This document shows, one piece after another, positions 1 to 8,873 of a stretch of 35,904 bases of DNA. Position 1 is the stretch's first letter. Every line of letters starts with the position of its first letter. This DNA comes from a bacterium (GTDB lineage: Bacteria > Planctomycetota > Planctomycetia > Kolteriales > Kolteriaceae). Position numbers and translations under genes: made by a program. Location of the stretch: positions 1 to 35,904 of the forward strand of contig JAIELF010000012.1 in NCBI GenBank assembly GCA_019753235.1, read 5' to 3'. Under the pieces are notes generated by a model. That model made no database searches. It saw only the letters and a program-made list of their open reading frames with translations, and was not told the origin of the DNA.

Positions 1-1
1 G

Positions 2-169
2 AGGCAGGCTCTCGACGACGTGATCCAAGCCCATTCCTCTCCTGCAGGGAATGAGTGTGTCGCGATGCTAGTCCGAGAGGTACTCGAACCTTTGGGCGAG
101 ATCGTCGGCGTCGTTTACACCGATGATCTCCTCGATCAGATATTCTCGAAGTTCTGCATCGGCAAATGA
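2..169 (+). CDS. mnmE: tRNA modification GTPase MnmE (TrmE), C-terminal end only
   Basis: The gene enters from the left edge, and only its last 55 codons are present. The reading frame starting at base 2 runs open to a TGA at 167-169 and ends in the peptide KFCIGK. The FCIGK C-terminus with its conserved cysteine is the signature of MnmE, the GTPase that works with MnmG to modify the wobble uridine (5-carboxymethylaminomethyl) of certain tRNAs in the cytoplasm. The preceding segment (LGEIVGVVYTDDLLDQIFSK) fits the family's final helix, where a 'LG.I.G.v..ddiLd.IF..FCIGK' pattern is usual. The G domain and N-terminal domain lie outside the window. Identification rests on the C-terminal signature, which is highly specific. 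Confidence 0.9.
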   Translation, partial: RQALDDVIQAHSSPAGNECVAMLVREVLEPLGEIVGVVYTDDLLDQIFSKFCIGK

Positions 170-289
170 CCATCCTTCATCTTCTACGCCCCTCCGCGAA
201 AGAGGTACAATCATCCATCAGAGCGATCGCACATCGCTTGGTCTCGAAAAGTTCATTTTCGGTTCGATACCCATCGAAGAGGAGAGGCG

Positions 290-2047
290 ATGCCTGATCA
301 TCGATCGTCTGGCGATATCCGATCGCTCACTCCTCCGTCGGCAATACCAGGTCTCTGGAAATCGCTTCGATGGGGTTTCCTATTGACCCTTCTCTATACG
401 CTGACGGGATTTCTTCAGCCTTATCGTGATGCCCAAATCAATTCTGTACTCGCGTCGAACATTCTTTCAGGCAAAGGTCTTTTCCTTTCATGGGAACAAA
501 TGCCTGACGCCTTCCATTGGACACTCCACGAGAATCATCGTGAAACCAACGTGAAGATAGAGATCGTCGACGAAACCGTTCGACAACTGATTGATTCAGG
601 GCATCTTCTTCGAGGCAAGCCGGACTACCTGATTCAACCAACGCAGCGCGTTGGTTACTTCGCCAGCACTTTTCTTCCTGGGCCCGCCATCTGGGGGCTC
701 CCCTTTCTGGGCCTTCTGTATCTTTTCCTGGGCGGCTTTCTTGATCACTCTTTGTTGCTGGCACTATCAGGAAAGTTGGCCGCTGCTCTCGCCGCCGCCG
801 CCTCGGTTGTGATTCTGCATTCCACTCTCCTTCGCCATTTTTCGCCTGCGACCGCTCGAGCCACCAGCATCACCTATGCGATTGCCACATGCCTTTTCGG
901 TGTGACGAGTCAACTTCTCATGAGCCACGCCCCCAATACACTTCTCCTTGTTGCGGGAATAGAAGCATACAGTCGAAGCCAAACAAACCCGCGATGGGCC
1001 TACGGCGTCGGGATCTTCTGGGCCATGGCCGTCTGGTGCCGGGCCACGAGCGCACTCATGATCATCGCTCTGGCTTGTTGGTGGACATGGAACGATCGAG
1101 GCCGGCTTGGCCGAATGGTCCTCGCAGGACTTCCATTCGCCATTCTTTTGGCGATTCACAACCATCATCTCTACGGCTCGATCTGGTTCTTCGGAGAACT
1201 GGCCCAAGATGAGTCGATCGCCATGATTCGAGGAGGTGGTGGTGTATTTCAAACACCATTGGCAGAAGGGCTAACCGGACTATTGATAAGCCCCGCTCGA
1301 GGATTATTGATTTATTCACCTGTATTAGGTTTCGGTTTGATCGGACTCATCATCACCGCCATGCATCAGCGATCCCGATGGATATTGCCACTATCGTTGG
1401 GTATTCTCAGCATCTGGGTGATACAAGGACTTCACTTCGATTGGTGGGGGGGATGGACCTTTGGCTATCGACCGATCGTTGACACGACAGCGGTTCTCTG
1501 CCTGGGTCTCGCTAGCATCTATGAGTCGATTCAAAAACGGCGCTCGACTCGTTGGCTCTACCGCGGCACTTGGTGCTGGTCGGTAGCGATGCAGATTGTA
1601 GGTGTGCTACTTTATGACCTTGTTGGCTGGAATGGCCGACAGTACTGGCAGATCCCGATCGGCGAGGGCCGAACAGCTTTGTACGAGCCATGGGACTCGT
1701 CACCACCGAGAGAGAATCGCGACGTCAAGATCATTCGAATGAATATCGATCAACCAGAGTATCGATATCGTCTCTGGAGTATCGCGGACAATCCGGTTAC
1801 CTACTACCTGACCCATCCAATATCATCATTGGAAATGAAAATGAAGCTTTCAATCTACACCGCGTGGCAACCTCGTTTTCAGTTACCCGAAACGTTGGGC
1901 TCACTGGCCGAGGCATATCGAAAACTCGGCCGCCCCGGCCGAGCCATTTCGCTCCTTCGGCAAGCGGTCGACCTCGATCCTGGTAACAAAGAACGAGCAT
2001 CACTCCTCAGCGAGTGGCAAAAGCCAAACGCAGATCTCTCGCAATGA
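290..2047 (+). CDS. Polytopic membrane protein, GT39/ArnT-like glycosyltransferase type, with C-terminal TPR
   Basis: 585 residues. A purine-rich Shine-Dalgarno (GGAGAGG, 281-287) precedes ATG 290. A short cytoplasmic N-terminus is followed by a first membrane segment at about residues 28-42 and then many hydrophobic segments to about residue 440. The loop after the first segment carries acidic residues. The motif SPARGLLIYSP in the middle is typical of predicted GT39/ArnT-like lipid-linked sugar transferases of planctomycetes. The last 55 residues (about 528-575) form a tetratricopeptide-type helix pair (ETLGSLAEAYRKLGRP, then a second helix ending in LDPGN). Family membership is inferred from topology and this motif, and donor and acceptor are unknown. 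A second unrelated-looking membrane protein follows closely on the same strand, suggesting joint transcription. Confidence 0.6.
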   Translation: MPDHRSSGDIRSLTPPSAIPGLWKSLRWGFLLTLLYTLTGFLQPYRDAQINSVLASNILSGKGLFLSWEQMPDAFHWTLHENHRETNVKIEIVDETVRQLIDSGHLLRGKPDYLIQPTQRVGYFASTFLPGPAIWGLPFLGLLYLFLGGFLDHSLLLALSGKLAAALAAAASVVILHSTLLRHFSPATARATSITYAIATCLFGVTSQLLMSHAPNTLLLVAGIEAYSRSQTNPRWAYGVGIFWAMAVWCRATSALMIIALACWWTWNDRGRLGRMVLAGLPFAILLAIHNHHLYGSIWFFGELAQDESIAMIRGGGGVFQTPLAEGLTGLLISPARGLLIYSPVLGFGLIGLIITAMHQRSRWILPLSLGILSIWVIQGLHFDWWGGWTFGYRPIVDTTAVLCLGLASIYESIQKRRSTRWLYRGTWCWSVAMQIVGVLLYDLVGWNGRQYWQIPIGEGRTALYEPWDSSPPRENRDVKIIRMNIDQPEYRYRLWSIADNPVTYYLTHPISSLEMKMKLSIYTAWQPRFQLPETLGSLAEAYRKLGRPGRAISLLRQAVDLDPGNKERASLLSEWQKPNADLSQ

Positions 2048-2120
2048 CTTCATTGTGAAAGGCCGCTGTGACGAGTTCATTTCACGATCGAGAATTCGTG
2101 ATGATAAAGGACCGCGAGTC

Positions 2121-4085
2121 ATGCAGCTCCGATCGGCCAAGGATGACGATATTGGGGTTGCTGACCTCGCCTATAGGCGTCGTTTGGCAGTCGCGGCTCT
2201 CTTTTCGTTGATATGGTTGACGGCCCTTCTGATCGGACGATGGGAATATCTCTGGTCACCTCCCTATGTCGAGCATGTCGGTTGGTGGGAGGAGGCGAGT
2301 TATCTCGTCGATCATCAATTCAATTACCGTAAATTGGCGGCCGAGCAACATGGTTCCGTCGGCGGGCCAAGAAACTATCTATCTTCCGCGTTGCCGGGAA
2401 TGCTTGCCTTGGCGATGAGTTTCGGCGGCCCGAACTTCACACTCCCTCTTGTTCATGTTGGGATATTTCTGGCGGCGAGTCTATCTGGGGGATTCGTCGT
2501 TTGGTTAATGCTTCCATTGGTCGGAACGATCGGCTCTCTTTTATCGGGGATTGTGCTCGGGACGATTCCGATCATGTATGTACAGACGGAACTGCCGAGC
2601 ATGGACGTCGCGATGCTTGGAGCCCTGATTCCAAGTTTCGTTCTGCTGGAGAAAAGGAGATTGACCGCCAGTGCGATCGCGTCGATTCCGGCATTCTTAA
2701 TTAAGAATTCTGCGTTTCTCTTTCCTGCATCGATTGGCCTTTATTCAGGGTTGACGATCCTGCTTGCGATCTCGTCGCGACAATCTCTGAGCCGCGCTGA
2801 TGGGCGTCATCTGATGGTGAGCGGTTTGGTGGTGCTCGCGGAGTATACCTTTGTCGCTGCCGCCGGCAATACGGAGAGTCGCGTTCGATTCTTCTTCGAT
2901 ATTATTCTTTGGTTACAGTCGACTCCCGAACTGGCACTGCTTCTTGCGGCATCGCTTTTCATGGGTCTTTACTGGTTTCGAACGGTCCGGCGAGAGGGTA
3001 CATTTCTCAACGATTGTTGGCGGCCGCATCCTTTCTATATCGTCGGCGGAATCCTCCAGTTGGTTACCTATACGGCCGTGTTGGCCACGGCGTTTGAAGC
3101 ACGGTACTTGATTATGACACTACCATTTTTGATTTACTCGCTCGTATTGCCGATGACGCGGTGGTGGGGACGAGGGTCGATTATTCCGAAGGTAATTCTA
3201 TCGGCTTGGATTCTCTTCAATCTATCGAACCTGGACGGACGATGGTTGATTCCCATGGATCCGCAGGTTGCCCGTGGCTGGGGGATTCCCGAGAGGAGCC
3301 TCGAGTATAGAGCCGATCACCGCGCCAATATTTCTTTTTGCCAGCGATTAGAGAGTGAAGGACGAGGCAAGAATCTACTGGTGGGTGAGCAGTTCGTCTT
3401 CTTTTTGCAGTTGCCGAGAGTCGGCTATGTTCAACGAGGATTGGCTGGGCCTGTTCCGCCGTACTTCTTTGTCGCGGAGGATACAAATGTCGAGAAGTTA
3501 CTTGATGACAGCCCCGACGATATCGTTGTTGCCTATGTTCCAAGCCAACTAGGTGAGTTAGGGTTTCCCGCGTTTCGACTATCACCTCCGACGGAGGACG
3601 ATGTTGTTCTCGAGGCGGATGGCTTGGTACCCGAGAATGTCATTTATCGGCGTCGTTTGCCGACGGGTCTTACTTGGTCGCAGCGATGTCGTCGAACTGT
3701 TGATCTGTTATTCGCCAACGCAAAGGAGCTTGACCCGGCGGGGCGCCTGGCGGTGGTCGGCTACGAGAAGCAGGCCCGGAGACTGATTGCCGAGGATCTG
3801 CATGTCGACGCGTCATCGCCCAAAGTCACGATCGAGTTGAAGAGCCGACTGGGCTTGATGGGGGCTCGGGCCGCGAGCAGGCTCCAGGACCGAGCATCGC
3901 GGGCTTCGGTCGAACAGCTCGTGAAAATCATTGCACGGCGACGGGGCGAACTCGATCGAAATGAGCCTTTGGCCCCGCTGACGTGGGTCGAGCGAGGTCT
4001 CGACGAGTTCATTCCTCAACGATTCCGCTATATGCCTGCTTTGGAAGGACCTGACCCACCCAAGGCACACAATCCGTCCCCCTGA
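2121..4085 (+). CDS. Large polytopic membrane protein, possible GT39-like glycosyltransferase
   Basis: 654 residues from ATG 2121, which has an AAGGA about 10 bases upstream. The frame is also open from a GTG at 2055, which would add 22 residues. The first membrane segment is near residues 22-42 and is followed by a W-rich extracytoplasmic loop with acidic residues (VGWWEEASYL), reminiscent of the first loop of GT-C enzymes where the catalytic aspartate/glutamate sits. About ten further hydrophobic segments extend to about residue 380. The C-terminal 270 residues are soluble and contain no motif I can name; the end is basic and rich in Arg. It is probably co-transcribed with the preceding membrane protein. 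The glycosyltransferase assignment is an inference from topology only. Confidence 0.5.
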   Translation: MQLRSAKDDDIGVADLAYRRRLAVAALFSLIWLTALLIGRWEYLWSPPYVEHVGWWEEASYLVDHQFNYRKLAAEQHGSVGGPRNYLSSALPGMLALAMSFGGPNFTLPLVHVGIFLAASLSGGFVVWLMLPLVGTIGSLLSGIVLGTIPIMYVQTELPSMDVAMLGALIPSFVLLEKRRLTASAIASIPAFLIKNSAFLFPASIGLYSGLTILLAISSRQSLSRADGRHLMVSGLVVLAEYTFVAAAGNTESRVRFFFDIILWLQSTPELALLLAASLFMGLYWFRTVRREGTFLNDCWRPHPFYIVGGILQLVTYTAVLATAFEARYLIMTLPFLIYSLVLPMTRWWGRGSIIPKVILSAWILFNLSNLDGRWLIPMDPQVARGWGIPERSLEYRADHRANISFCQRLESEGRGKNLLVGEQFVFFLQLPRVGYVQRGLAGPVPPYFFVAEDTNVEKLLDDSPDDIVVAYVPSQLGELGFPAFRLSPPTEDDVVLEADGLVPENVIYRRRLPTGLTWSQRCRRTVDLLFANAKELDPAGRLAVVGYEKQARRLIAEDLHVDASSPKVTIELKSRLGLMGARAASRLQDRASRASVEQLVKIIARRRGELDRNEPLAPLTWVERGLDEFIPQRFRYMPALEGPDPPKAHNPSP

Positions 4086-4286
4086 CATCAAATTCTCCCG
4101 CAAATCGAGCCGATCGGCGGCTGGGCCCCGGCTGGGGACGGAGTGGGGAGCGGAACATCTATAGAATGAGAGGGTATGAGGCGGTGGTCGGCAATCATCC
4201 GAAGTAGAGGGATCTTGCCGACATGACGACGGAGCGTCAGCAAAGCGATTTGTTCTGGAAGTGAATGAAGCGGGAGTTGGATCATC

Positions 4287-5678
4287 GTGACTAAGAAGGC
4301 GACGAACAATAGCCCCTCTCCCTCTGATCAGCCGAAGGGGACGTTCGCGTTTGTGAGTTTGGGATGTCCCAAGAATCTGGTCGACTCGGAACGGATGTTG
4401 GGCATTTTGTCGGCCGAGGGTTACGTTCCTGTTTCCGATCCCAACGGTGCCGACATGGTGGTCGTCAACACCTGCGCGTTCATTGAATCCAGCCGACAAG
4501 AGTCGAAAGCGGTCATTCGAGAAATGACCGACCTCAAGGAGAAAGGGAAGGTCGGTGGTGTGATCGTCACGGGGTGCTTGGCCGAGCGCATGGGTCCGCA
4601 GATCATCAGCGAGATTCCTCTGGTCGATCATGCCGTGGGAGTGTTCGGGCGAGAAGAGATTGCTCGGGTCGCCGACCGGTTTATGAATGGTGCCACCGAG
4701 CAGAGAACAGTTTTCAAGCCGGTACCGATCAAGGCTCTGGATGATACGGCACGTCTTCGCGTGACGCCTGCTCATTACGCGTACCTGAAGATATCCGAGG
4801 GCTGTGACCGAACGTGTACATTCTGCGCGATTCCGAAGATGCGGGGGAAACACGTTACCAAGCCCATCGAAACGGTCATCGGCGAGGCAGAAGAACTCGT
4901 CCGGGATGGCGTTCGCGAACTGATTATTGTTTCGCAAGATACAACATATTACGGCAAAGATTATTACGGAGAGGTTCGGCTCAAGGATTTGATCAAGGCT
5001 CTTGACCGGGTGGAAGGTTTGGAATGGATACGGTTTCTTTATGCTTATCCTGAACATATGGATGAAGAGTTAATCGATCTATTCGCCAATTCAAAAAGAG
5101 TTGTTCCCTACCTTGATATGCCACTTCAACATATCAATGATCGAGTACTTAAACGGATGCAACGCCGACATAATCGGTCACAAACCGAAAAGATTCTTGG
5201 GATGTTGCGTGGCCGGTGGCCGGGCCTGGAGATGCGAACGACCTTTATCGTTGGATTTCCAGGTGAGACAGACGAGCAGTTCGATGAACTCGAGCAGTTC
5301 ATCCGTGAGTCTCGATTCGAACGGGCGGGTGTTTTCACGTACTCGCACGAGGAAGGGACGCCCGCCGTCAAGCTTGACGGCCATCTCCCCGAAGAAGTTA
5401 AAACCGAACGGCGGGATCGGCTGATGGCGGTGCAGCAGCAGGTTGCGTTCGATCATGCGGCGTCGAAGATCGGTAAGAAAATCACGTTGGTGATCGATGA
5501 GATCGATCCCGAAGAACCTGACTCTTGGGTCGCGCGGACCACGGGAGATTCGCCGGAAATCGATACGATCACGTTTGTCACGGGTAAGTCACTGACCCCA
5601 GGCCAGTTTGTCAAGGCTCGGATCATCGACACGATCGAGTACGATCTGGTGGCCGAGGCCGTGGGCAAGCCTTGGTGA
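4287..5678 (+). CDS. rimO: Ribosomal protein S12 methylthiotransferase RimO
   Basis: 463 residues from GTG 4287, with a GGGAG ribosome site at about 4272. This radical-SAM enzyme adds a methylthio group to an aspartate of ribosomal protein S12. The N-terminal MTTase domain has its three cluster cysteines in C27 (SLGCPKNLVDSE, the RimO-specific motif), C63 (NTCAF) and C97 (VTGCLAER). The radical-SAM CxxxCxxC motif is C173-C177-C180 (GCDRTCTFC). A TRAM domain closes the protein (LTPGQFVKARI...). The SLGCPKNLVDSE sequence separates it from the tRNA enzyme MiaB. All key residues are present and the length is normal. The stop overlaps or adjoins the next gene, pgsA, so the two are likely translated together. 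Confidence 0.96.
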   Translation: MTKKATNNSPSPSDQPKGTFAFVSLGCPKNLVDSERMLGILSAEGYVPVSDPNGADMVVVNTCAFIESSRQESKAVIREMTDLKEKGKVGGVIVTGCLAERMGPQIISEIPLVDHAVGVFGREEIARVADRFMNGATEQRTVFKPVPIKALDDTARLRVTPAHYAYLKISEGCDRTCTFCAIPKMRGKHVTKPIETVIGEAEELVRDGVRELIIVSQDTTYYGKDYYGEVRLKDLIKALDRVEGLEWIRFLYAYPEHMDEELIDLFANSKRVVPYLDMPLQHINDRVLKRMQRRHNRSQTEKILGMLRGRWPGLEMRTTFIVGFPGETDEQFDELEQFIRESRFERAGVFTYSHEEGTPAVKLDGHLPEEVKTERRDRLMAVQQQVAFDHAASKIGKKITLVIDEIDPEEPDSWVARTTGDSPEIDTITFVTGKSLTPGQFVKARIIDTIEYDLVAEAVGKPW

Positions 5679-5695
5679 GGGGAATTGAACCTACC

Positions 5696-6280
5696 GTGAA
5701 CCTATCGAGTACCGAGAAACCGAAGCCGAGCCTTTCGAGCTTGGCCAACCAGATGACGACGTTACGGTTGCTTTTGTCGTTCGTTCTTTTTTACGCAATC
5801 TCGATTCGCGCCTGGCGAGCATCGATCGTCCTTTTCACAGTCGCGGCGGTGACCGATTGGCTTGATGGATATTTTGCGCGTCGCCTGAATCAAGTTTCTT
5901 CCTTTGGTCGAATGTATGATCCACTCATCGACAAGATTCTTGTATGCGGGGCATTCACCTATTTCCTGCGAGAACCCGATGCGGGGATCGAACCTTGGAT
6001 GGTGACCGCGATGGTCGCTCGGGAATTCTTAGTGACAGGGATAAGAGGCTTTCTGGAAGAGCAGGGAATCTCCTTCGGTGCGGACCTGCTCGGAAAATTG
6101 AAGATGGTATTGCAGTGCGTCGCTCTCCTCTATTTGTTCGTCATGTTTGACCAAGAGTGGTTGGCGTCCGGCGCCGATTGGCCCCGATGGGTTCGTGATA
6201 CGACCAACGGTGCGATGCTCGTCGCCACAATCGGCAGCGGCCTGAACTATCTCCGAAGGGCTTTGCCCCATCTTTTCTGA
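5696..6280 (+). CDS. pgsA: CDP-diacylglycerol--glycerol-3-phosphate 3-phosphatidyltransferase
   Basis: About 194 residues from GTG 5696. The frame extends to TTG 5672 inside the end of rimO, but GAGGGG at 5677-5682 is placed to serve GTG 5696. The protein catalyses the committed step of phosphatidylglycerol synthesis in the inner membrane. The CDP-alcohol phosphotransferase motif D-G-x2-A-R-x8-G-x3-D-x3-D is complete (DGYFAR, then G, then D and D in YDPLID). The N-terminus ANQMTTLRLLLS matches the usual 'NxLTxxR' entry to the first membrane helix. Four to six hydrophobic helices are visible. PgsA is favoured over other members of the superfamily because of length and the LTxxR-like start, but the phosphotransferase superfamily includes close relatives. 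Confidence 0.88.
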   Translation: MNLSSTEKPKPSLSSLANQMTTLRLLLSFVLFYAISIRAWRASIVLFTVAAVTDWLDGYFARRLNQVSSFGRMYDPLIDKILVCGAFTYFLREPDAGIEPWMVTAMVAREFLVTGIRGFLEEQGISFGADLLGKLKMVLQCVALLYLFVMFDQEWLASGADWPRWVRDTTNGAMLVATIGSGLNYLRRALPHLF

Positions 6281-6379
6281 AACGAGTCATCGCGAATCGC
6301 CGGCACGTTTCGACGGGCAGACAGACCAAGAGACGATCGCGACTTTCCTGGTGGAAACCTCGATCATGAGACTTCATCA

Positions 6380-6407
6380 TTGACAACGCGGGGAACCGCT
6401 CTACCCT
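6380..6407 (+). promoter_or_regulatory. Candidate sigma-70-type promoter for the beta-propeller gene
   Basis: TTGACA at 6380-6385 is followed after 16 bases by TACCCT (6402-6407), about 44 bases before the chosen start at 6451. The -35 box is perfect and the -10 box is weak. It lies in the 170-base gap after pgsA. Confidence 0.35.
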
Positions 6408-6450
6408 CTGGATAGCGTTTTTCTTTGTGTTGCCTGTCGGAGTGATGACC

Positions 6451-7791
6451 ATGTCGATCGTCTCAATCGTCCTACTGTCGTTCTTCATGGCGGCGCCCGA
6501 AGGGTCGGCCGACCGTCCTATCTGGTCACAGTTTCGTGGACCAACCGGCAGCGGCGAATCGTCGAGTCCGGAATTGCCAGCGATCTGGAATGAAGAGACC
6601 AATATCGCGTGGAAGACTCCCGTTCCTGGGTCGGGCTGGTCCCAGCCGGTCGTTGTCAACGGGAAAGTCTTCGTGACCTCCGCCGTCTCTCCAGACGGTG
6701 GCAAGCCGATGAAGATGACCGAAGGGTCCTCCGATCGTCGATCGATGTTCGGCGACTCGAAGCCTCCGGAGACCATCTTTCGCTGGGAACTTCACTGTTA
6801 CGATCTCGAGACAGGCAAGCCTCTCTGGACCAATAAGTTGGCCGAGCAAAAGTCGGGCTTGCCCACACACCCATCCAATACGTTCGCAACCGAGACCGCC
6901 GCGGTCGACGCAAAGCGAGTTTACGCCTACTTCGGCTCGATCGGGAAACTCTTCTGTACGGATCATGATGGCAAGACCGAATGGGAAGCAGACCTCGGTG
7001 TTTACAAAATGACCAGCGGCTTGGGGACGGGAAGTTCGCCGATCGTTGTCGGCGATAAAGTCGTCGTGCAGTGTTACAACGAGGAGAATTCTTTCCTCGT
7101 CGCGCTCGATGGAGCCAATGGCAAAGAAGTCTGGCGAGCCAAGCGAGCAAACGGAACATCATGGAGCACCCCCTATCTTTGGCAGCGGTCCGATCGAACG
7201 GAACTCATCGCTTGTGGGAAGAGCCGAGTTTACGCTTACAACCCCGCGGATGGCTCGATCTATTGGGAAATGGGAGGAATCGTCGGAGGATTTGCCGCCA
7301 CGCCTGTTGCAAACAAAGACTATCTATTTCTGGGAAATAACGGCCCGCTCAGCCCCGCGCCGCTGTTGGCTGTCAAGGCAGGAGCAAATGGCGATATCAC
7401 GCCTCCCAAAGGTGTGAAGACAACCGATCAGATCCCTTGGTCACGACTAAAGTCGGGCCCTGGTCTTTCGTCACCTGTCGTGCTGGGCGAAGAACTCTAT
7501 ACATCGAACGATTCGTTTCTCAATTGTTACGACATTAAGACTGGAGAGCGGATCTATCGCGAGCGACTCCCCGAGGCCCGAAACATCGTCGCGTCGCCGC
7601 TCGTGTGGGATGGCAAGCTTTACATCCTTGATGAAGAGGGCCGAACGTTCATCGTTCGAGGAGGCCGATCCTTTGATCTTGTCGGCACCAACAAGTTGGA
7701 GGATACGTTCTGGGCGTCGCCGGCAATCGCGGGCGATCGACTTCTCTTGCGTGGCGTCGAGAAACTCTATTGCGTGAAGGGTTCACCATGA
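6451..7791 (+). CDS. Secreted PQQ-binding-like beta-propeller repeat protein
   Basis: 446 residues from ATG 6451, which has GGAG at 6439-6442 at suitable spacing. In-frame starts also exist at GTG 6427 and ATG 6445. The N-terminus (MSIVSIVLLSFFMAAPEGSA) is a signal peptide. The mature part begins with the WSQFRGPTGSGES type motif found at the start of planctomycete outer PQQ-like propellers. Repeated W-type blades follow (VALDGANGKEVWRAK, CYDLETGKPLWTNK, DGKLYILDEEGRTFIV). No gene for a PQQ-dependent enzyme partner is nearby, and no catalytic residues can be assigned, so a binding, scaffolding or sensing role in the periplasm is as likely as redox chemistry. The last 25 bases overlap the convergent lgt gene. 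Confidence 0.85.
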   Translation: MSIVSIVLLSFFMAAPEGSADRPIWSQFRGPTGSGESSSPELPAIWNEETNIAWKTPVPGSGWSQPVVVNGKVFVTSAVSPDGGKPMKMTEGSSDRRSMFGDSKPPETIFRWELHCYDLETGKPLWTNKLAEQKSGLPTHPSNTFATETAAVDAKRVYAYFGSIGKLFCTDHDGKTEWEADLGVYKMTSGLGTGSSPIVVGDKVVVQCYNEENSFLVALDGANGKEVWRAKRANGTSWSTPYLWQRSDRTELIACGKSRVYAYNPADGSIYWEMGGIVGGFAATPVANKDYLFLGNNGPLSPAPLLAVKAGANGDITPPKGVKTTDQIPWSRLKSGPGLSSPVVLGEELYTSNDSFLNCYDIKTGERIYRERLPEARNIVASPLVWDGKLYILDEEGRTFIVRGGRSFDLVGTNKLEDTFWASPAIAGDRLLLRGVEKLYCVKGSP

Positions 7792-8849
7792 TCGGCAGCG
7801 CCCGGTAACGTCGGACCGATCCAGGCAGGTTCTTTGTCAACCGATCGTCGGGCCGTGTACACCAACAGAGCAATTCCCATCATCAGCATGATGAAACTCA
7901 ATTCCTGACCGCGCGTCAGACCAAAAAGTTCAAAGCCCAGTTCTGGGTCGGGCATACGAAATTGCTCACCAATGATTCGTGCGATGGCGTACAAACAAAC
8001 GAATACCGCACTCACAACGCCCGGCTTTCGGGGTCTGGACCACAACAAGGCCAGGATGACAAAGACGAGCAAGCCTTCAAGGACCGCTTGAATAAGTTGC
8101 GAGGGATACCGGGCCGTGAGCATCGGCTCGATGGCGGCGGCAACCGGTTGAGAATGATGTTCGATGGCGTCCAGCATTTTTGATATCCCCGCCGAGATGA
8201 ACGCGGAGAACCGTTCTGGATCGTTGAGCCAAGTTAGCCATGCCGCTGGCTCGATGCCGACCATCTCGGCAATCGGGGCCAACTGTTTCATCTGGTCCGG
8301 CTCCCAAGTATAGATCTCCTTCGGAAACTTCACGCCCCACGACAGATCCGCCGAGCAGGCCCGGCCGTACAGTTCACCATTGATGAGGTTGGCCATTCTC
8401 CCCAGCATGACACCGATCGGTCCCACGAGGCAGGTCACATCGAGTAATTGCCAAAGCGGAATGTGGTGCTTCCGGGCGAACAAAACGATGGCAACCAACA
8501 TCCCGATCATGCCCCCATGACTTGCCATCCCCCCTTGCTGAATCGCAAGGACCCCCCAGTAAGGAAACTCATCAATGAAGCCCAACAGTTTCGGCTCGTA
8601 GAGAAGACAAAAGCCCAGCCGTCCGCCGACAAAAGCGCCGATCAGGACATTGAAGGCGAACTCGACGACCAGAGACTGCGGAAGCCTGGATCGGCCTCGA
8701 CCCGCCATAAACATGACGATGCCCGCGCCGATGAGCGCCCCGGCTAGATACGACAAGCCGTACCATCGAATTCCGATGCCGGGCATGATCTCCCAGAGAA
8801 ACGGGCTCATTTGATGCAAATAGGTTGCTAGCAGAAAGGTGTGCCCCAT
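7767..8849 (-). CDS. lgt: Prolipoprotein diacylglyceryl transferase Lgt
   Basis: 360 residues. Lgt moves diacylglycerol from phosphatidylglycerol to the lipobox cysteine of prolipoproteins in the inner membrane. The signature GRMANLINGELYGR is at 150-163, with the essential arginine at 151 and N154. The MASHGGMIG segment is at 108-116, and the last conserved stretch has RMPD. The segment between the signature and the RYPSQL motif (about 178-246) is roughly 70 residues, longer than in E. coli, and the usual RHPSQL is RYPSQL here. MSPFLWEI at residue 14 is an alternative start. The gene lies 24 bases downstream of xth on the same strand, so the two probably form one transcript. Its substrate is the product pathway of pgsA nearby. 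Confidence 0.94.
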   Translation of the reverse strand: MGHTFLLATYLHQMSPFLWEIMPGIGIRWYGLSYLAGALIGAGIVMFMAGRGRSRLPQSLVVEFAFNVLIGAFVGGRLGFCLLYEPKLLGFIDEFPYWGVLAIQQGGMASHGGMIGMLVAIVLFARKHHIPLWQLLDVTCLVGPIGVMLGRMANLINGELYGRACSADLSWGVKFPKEIYTWEPDQMKQLAPIAEMVGIEPAAWLTWLNDPERFSAFISAGISKMLDAIEHHSQPVAAAIEPMLTARYPSQLIQAVLEGLLVFVILALLWSRPRKPGVVSAVFVCLYAIARIIGEQFRMPDPELGFELFGLTRGQELSFIMLMMGIALLVYTARRSVDKEPAWIGPTLPGAADHGEPFTQ

Positions 8850-8873
8850 GAATGATGATCCTTCGCTCGCTGC

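Noticed and set aside
123..386. 87-codon frame on the plus strand
   Set aside because: It overlaps the end of mnmE and the start of the membrane protein in a different frame and has no family features or ribosome site.
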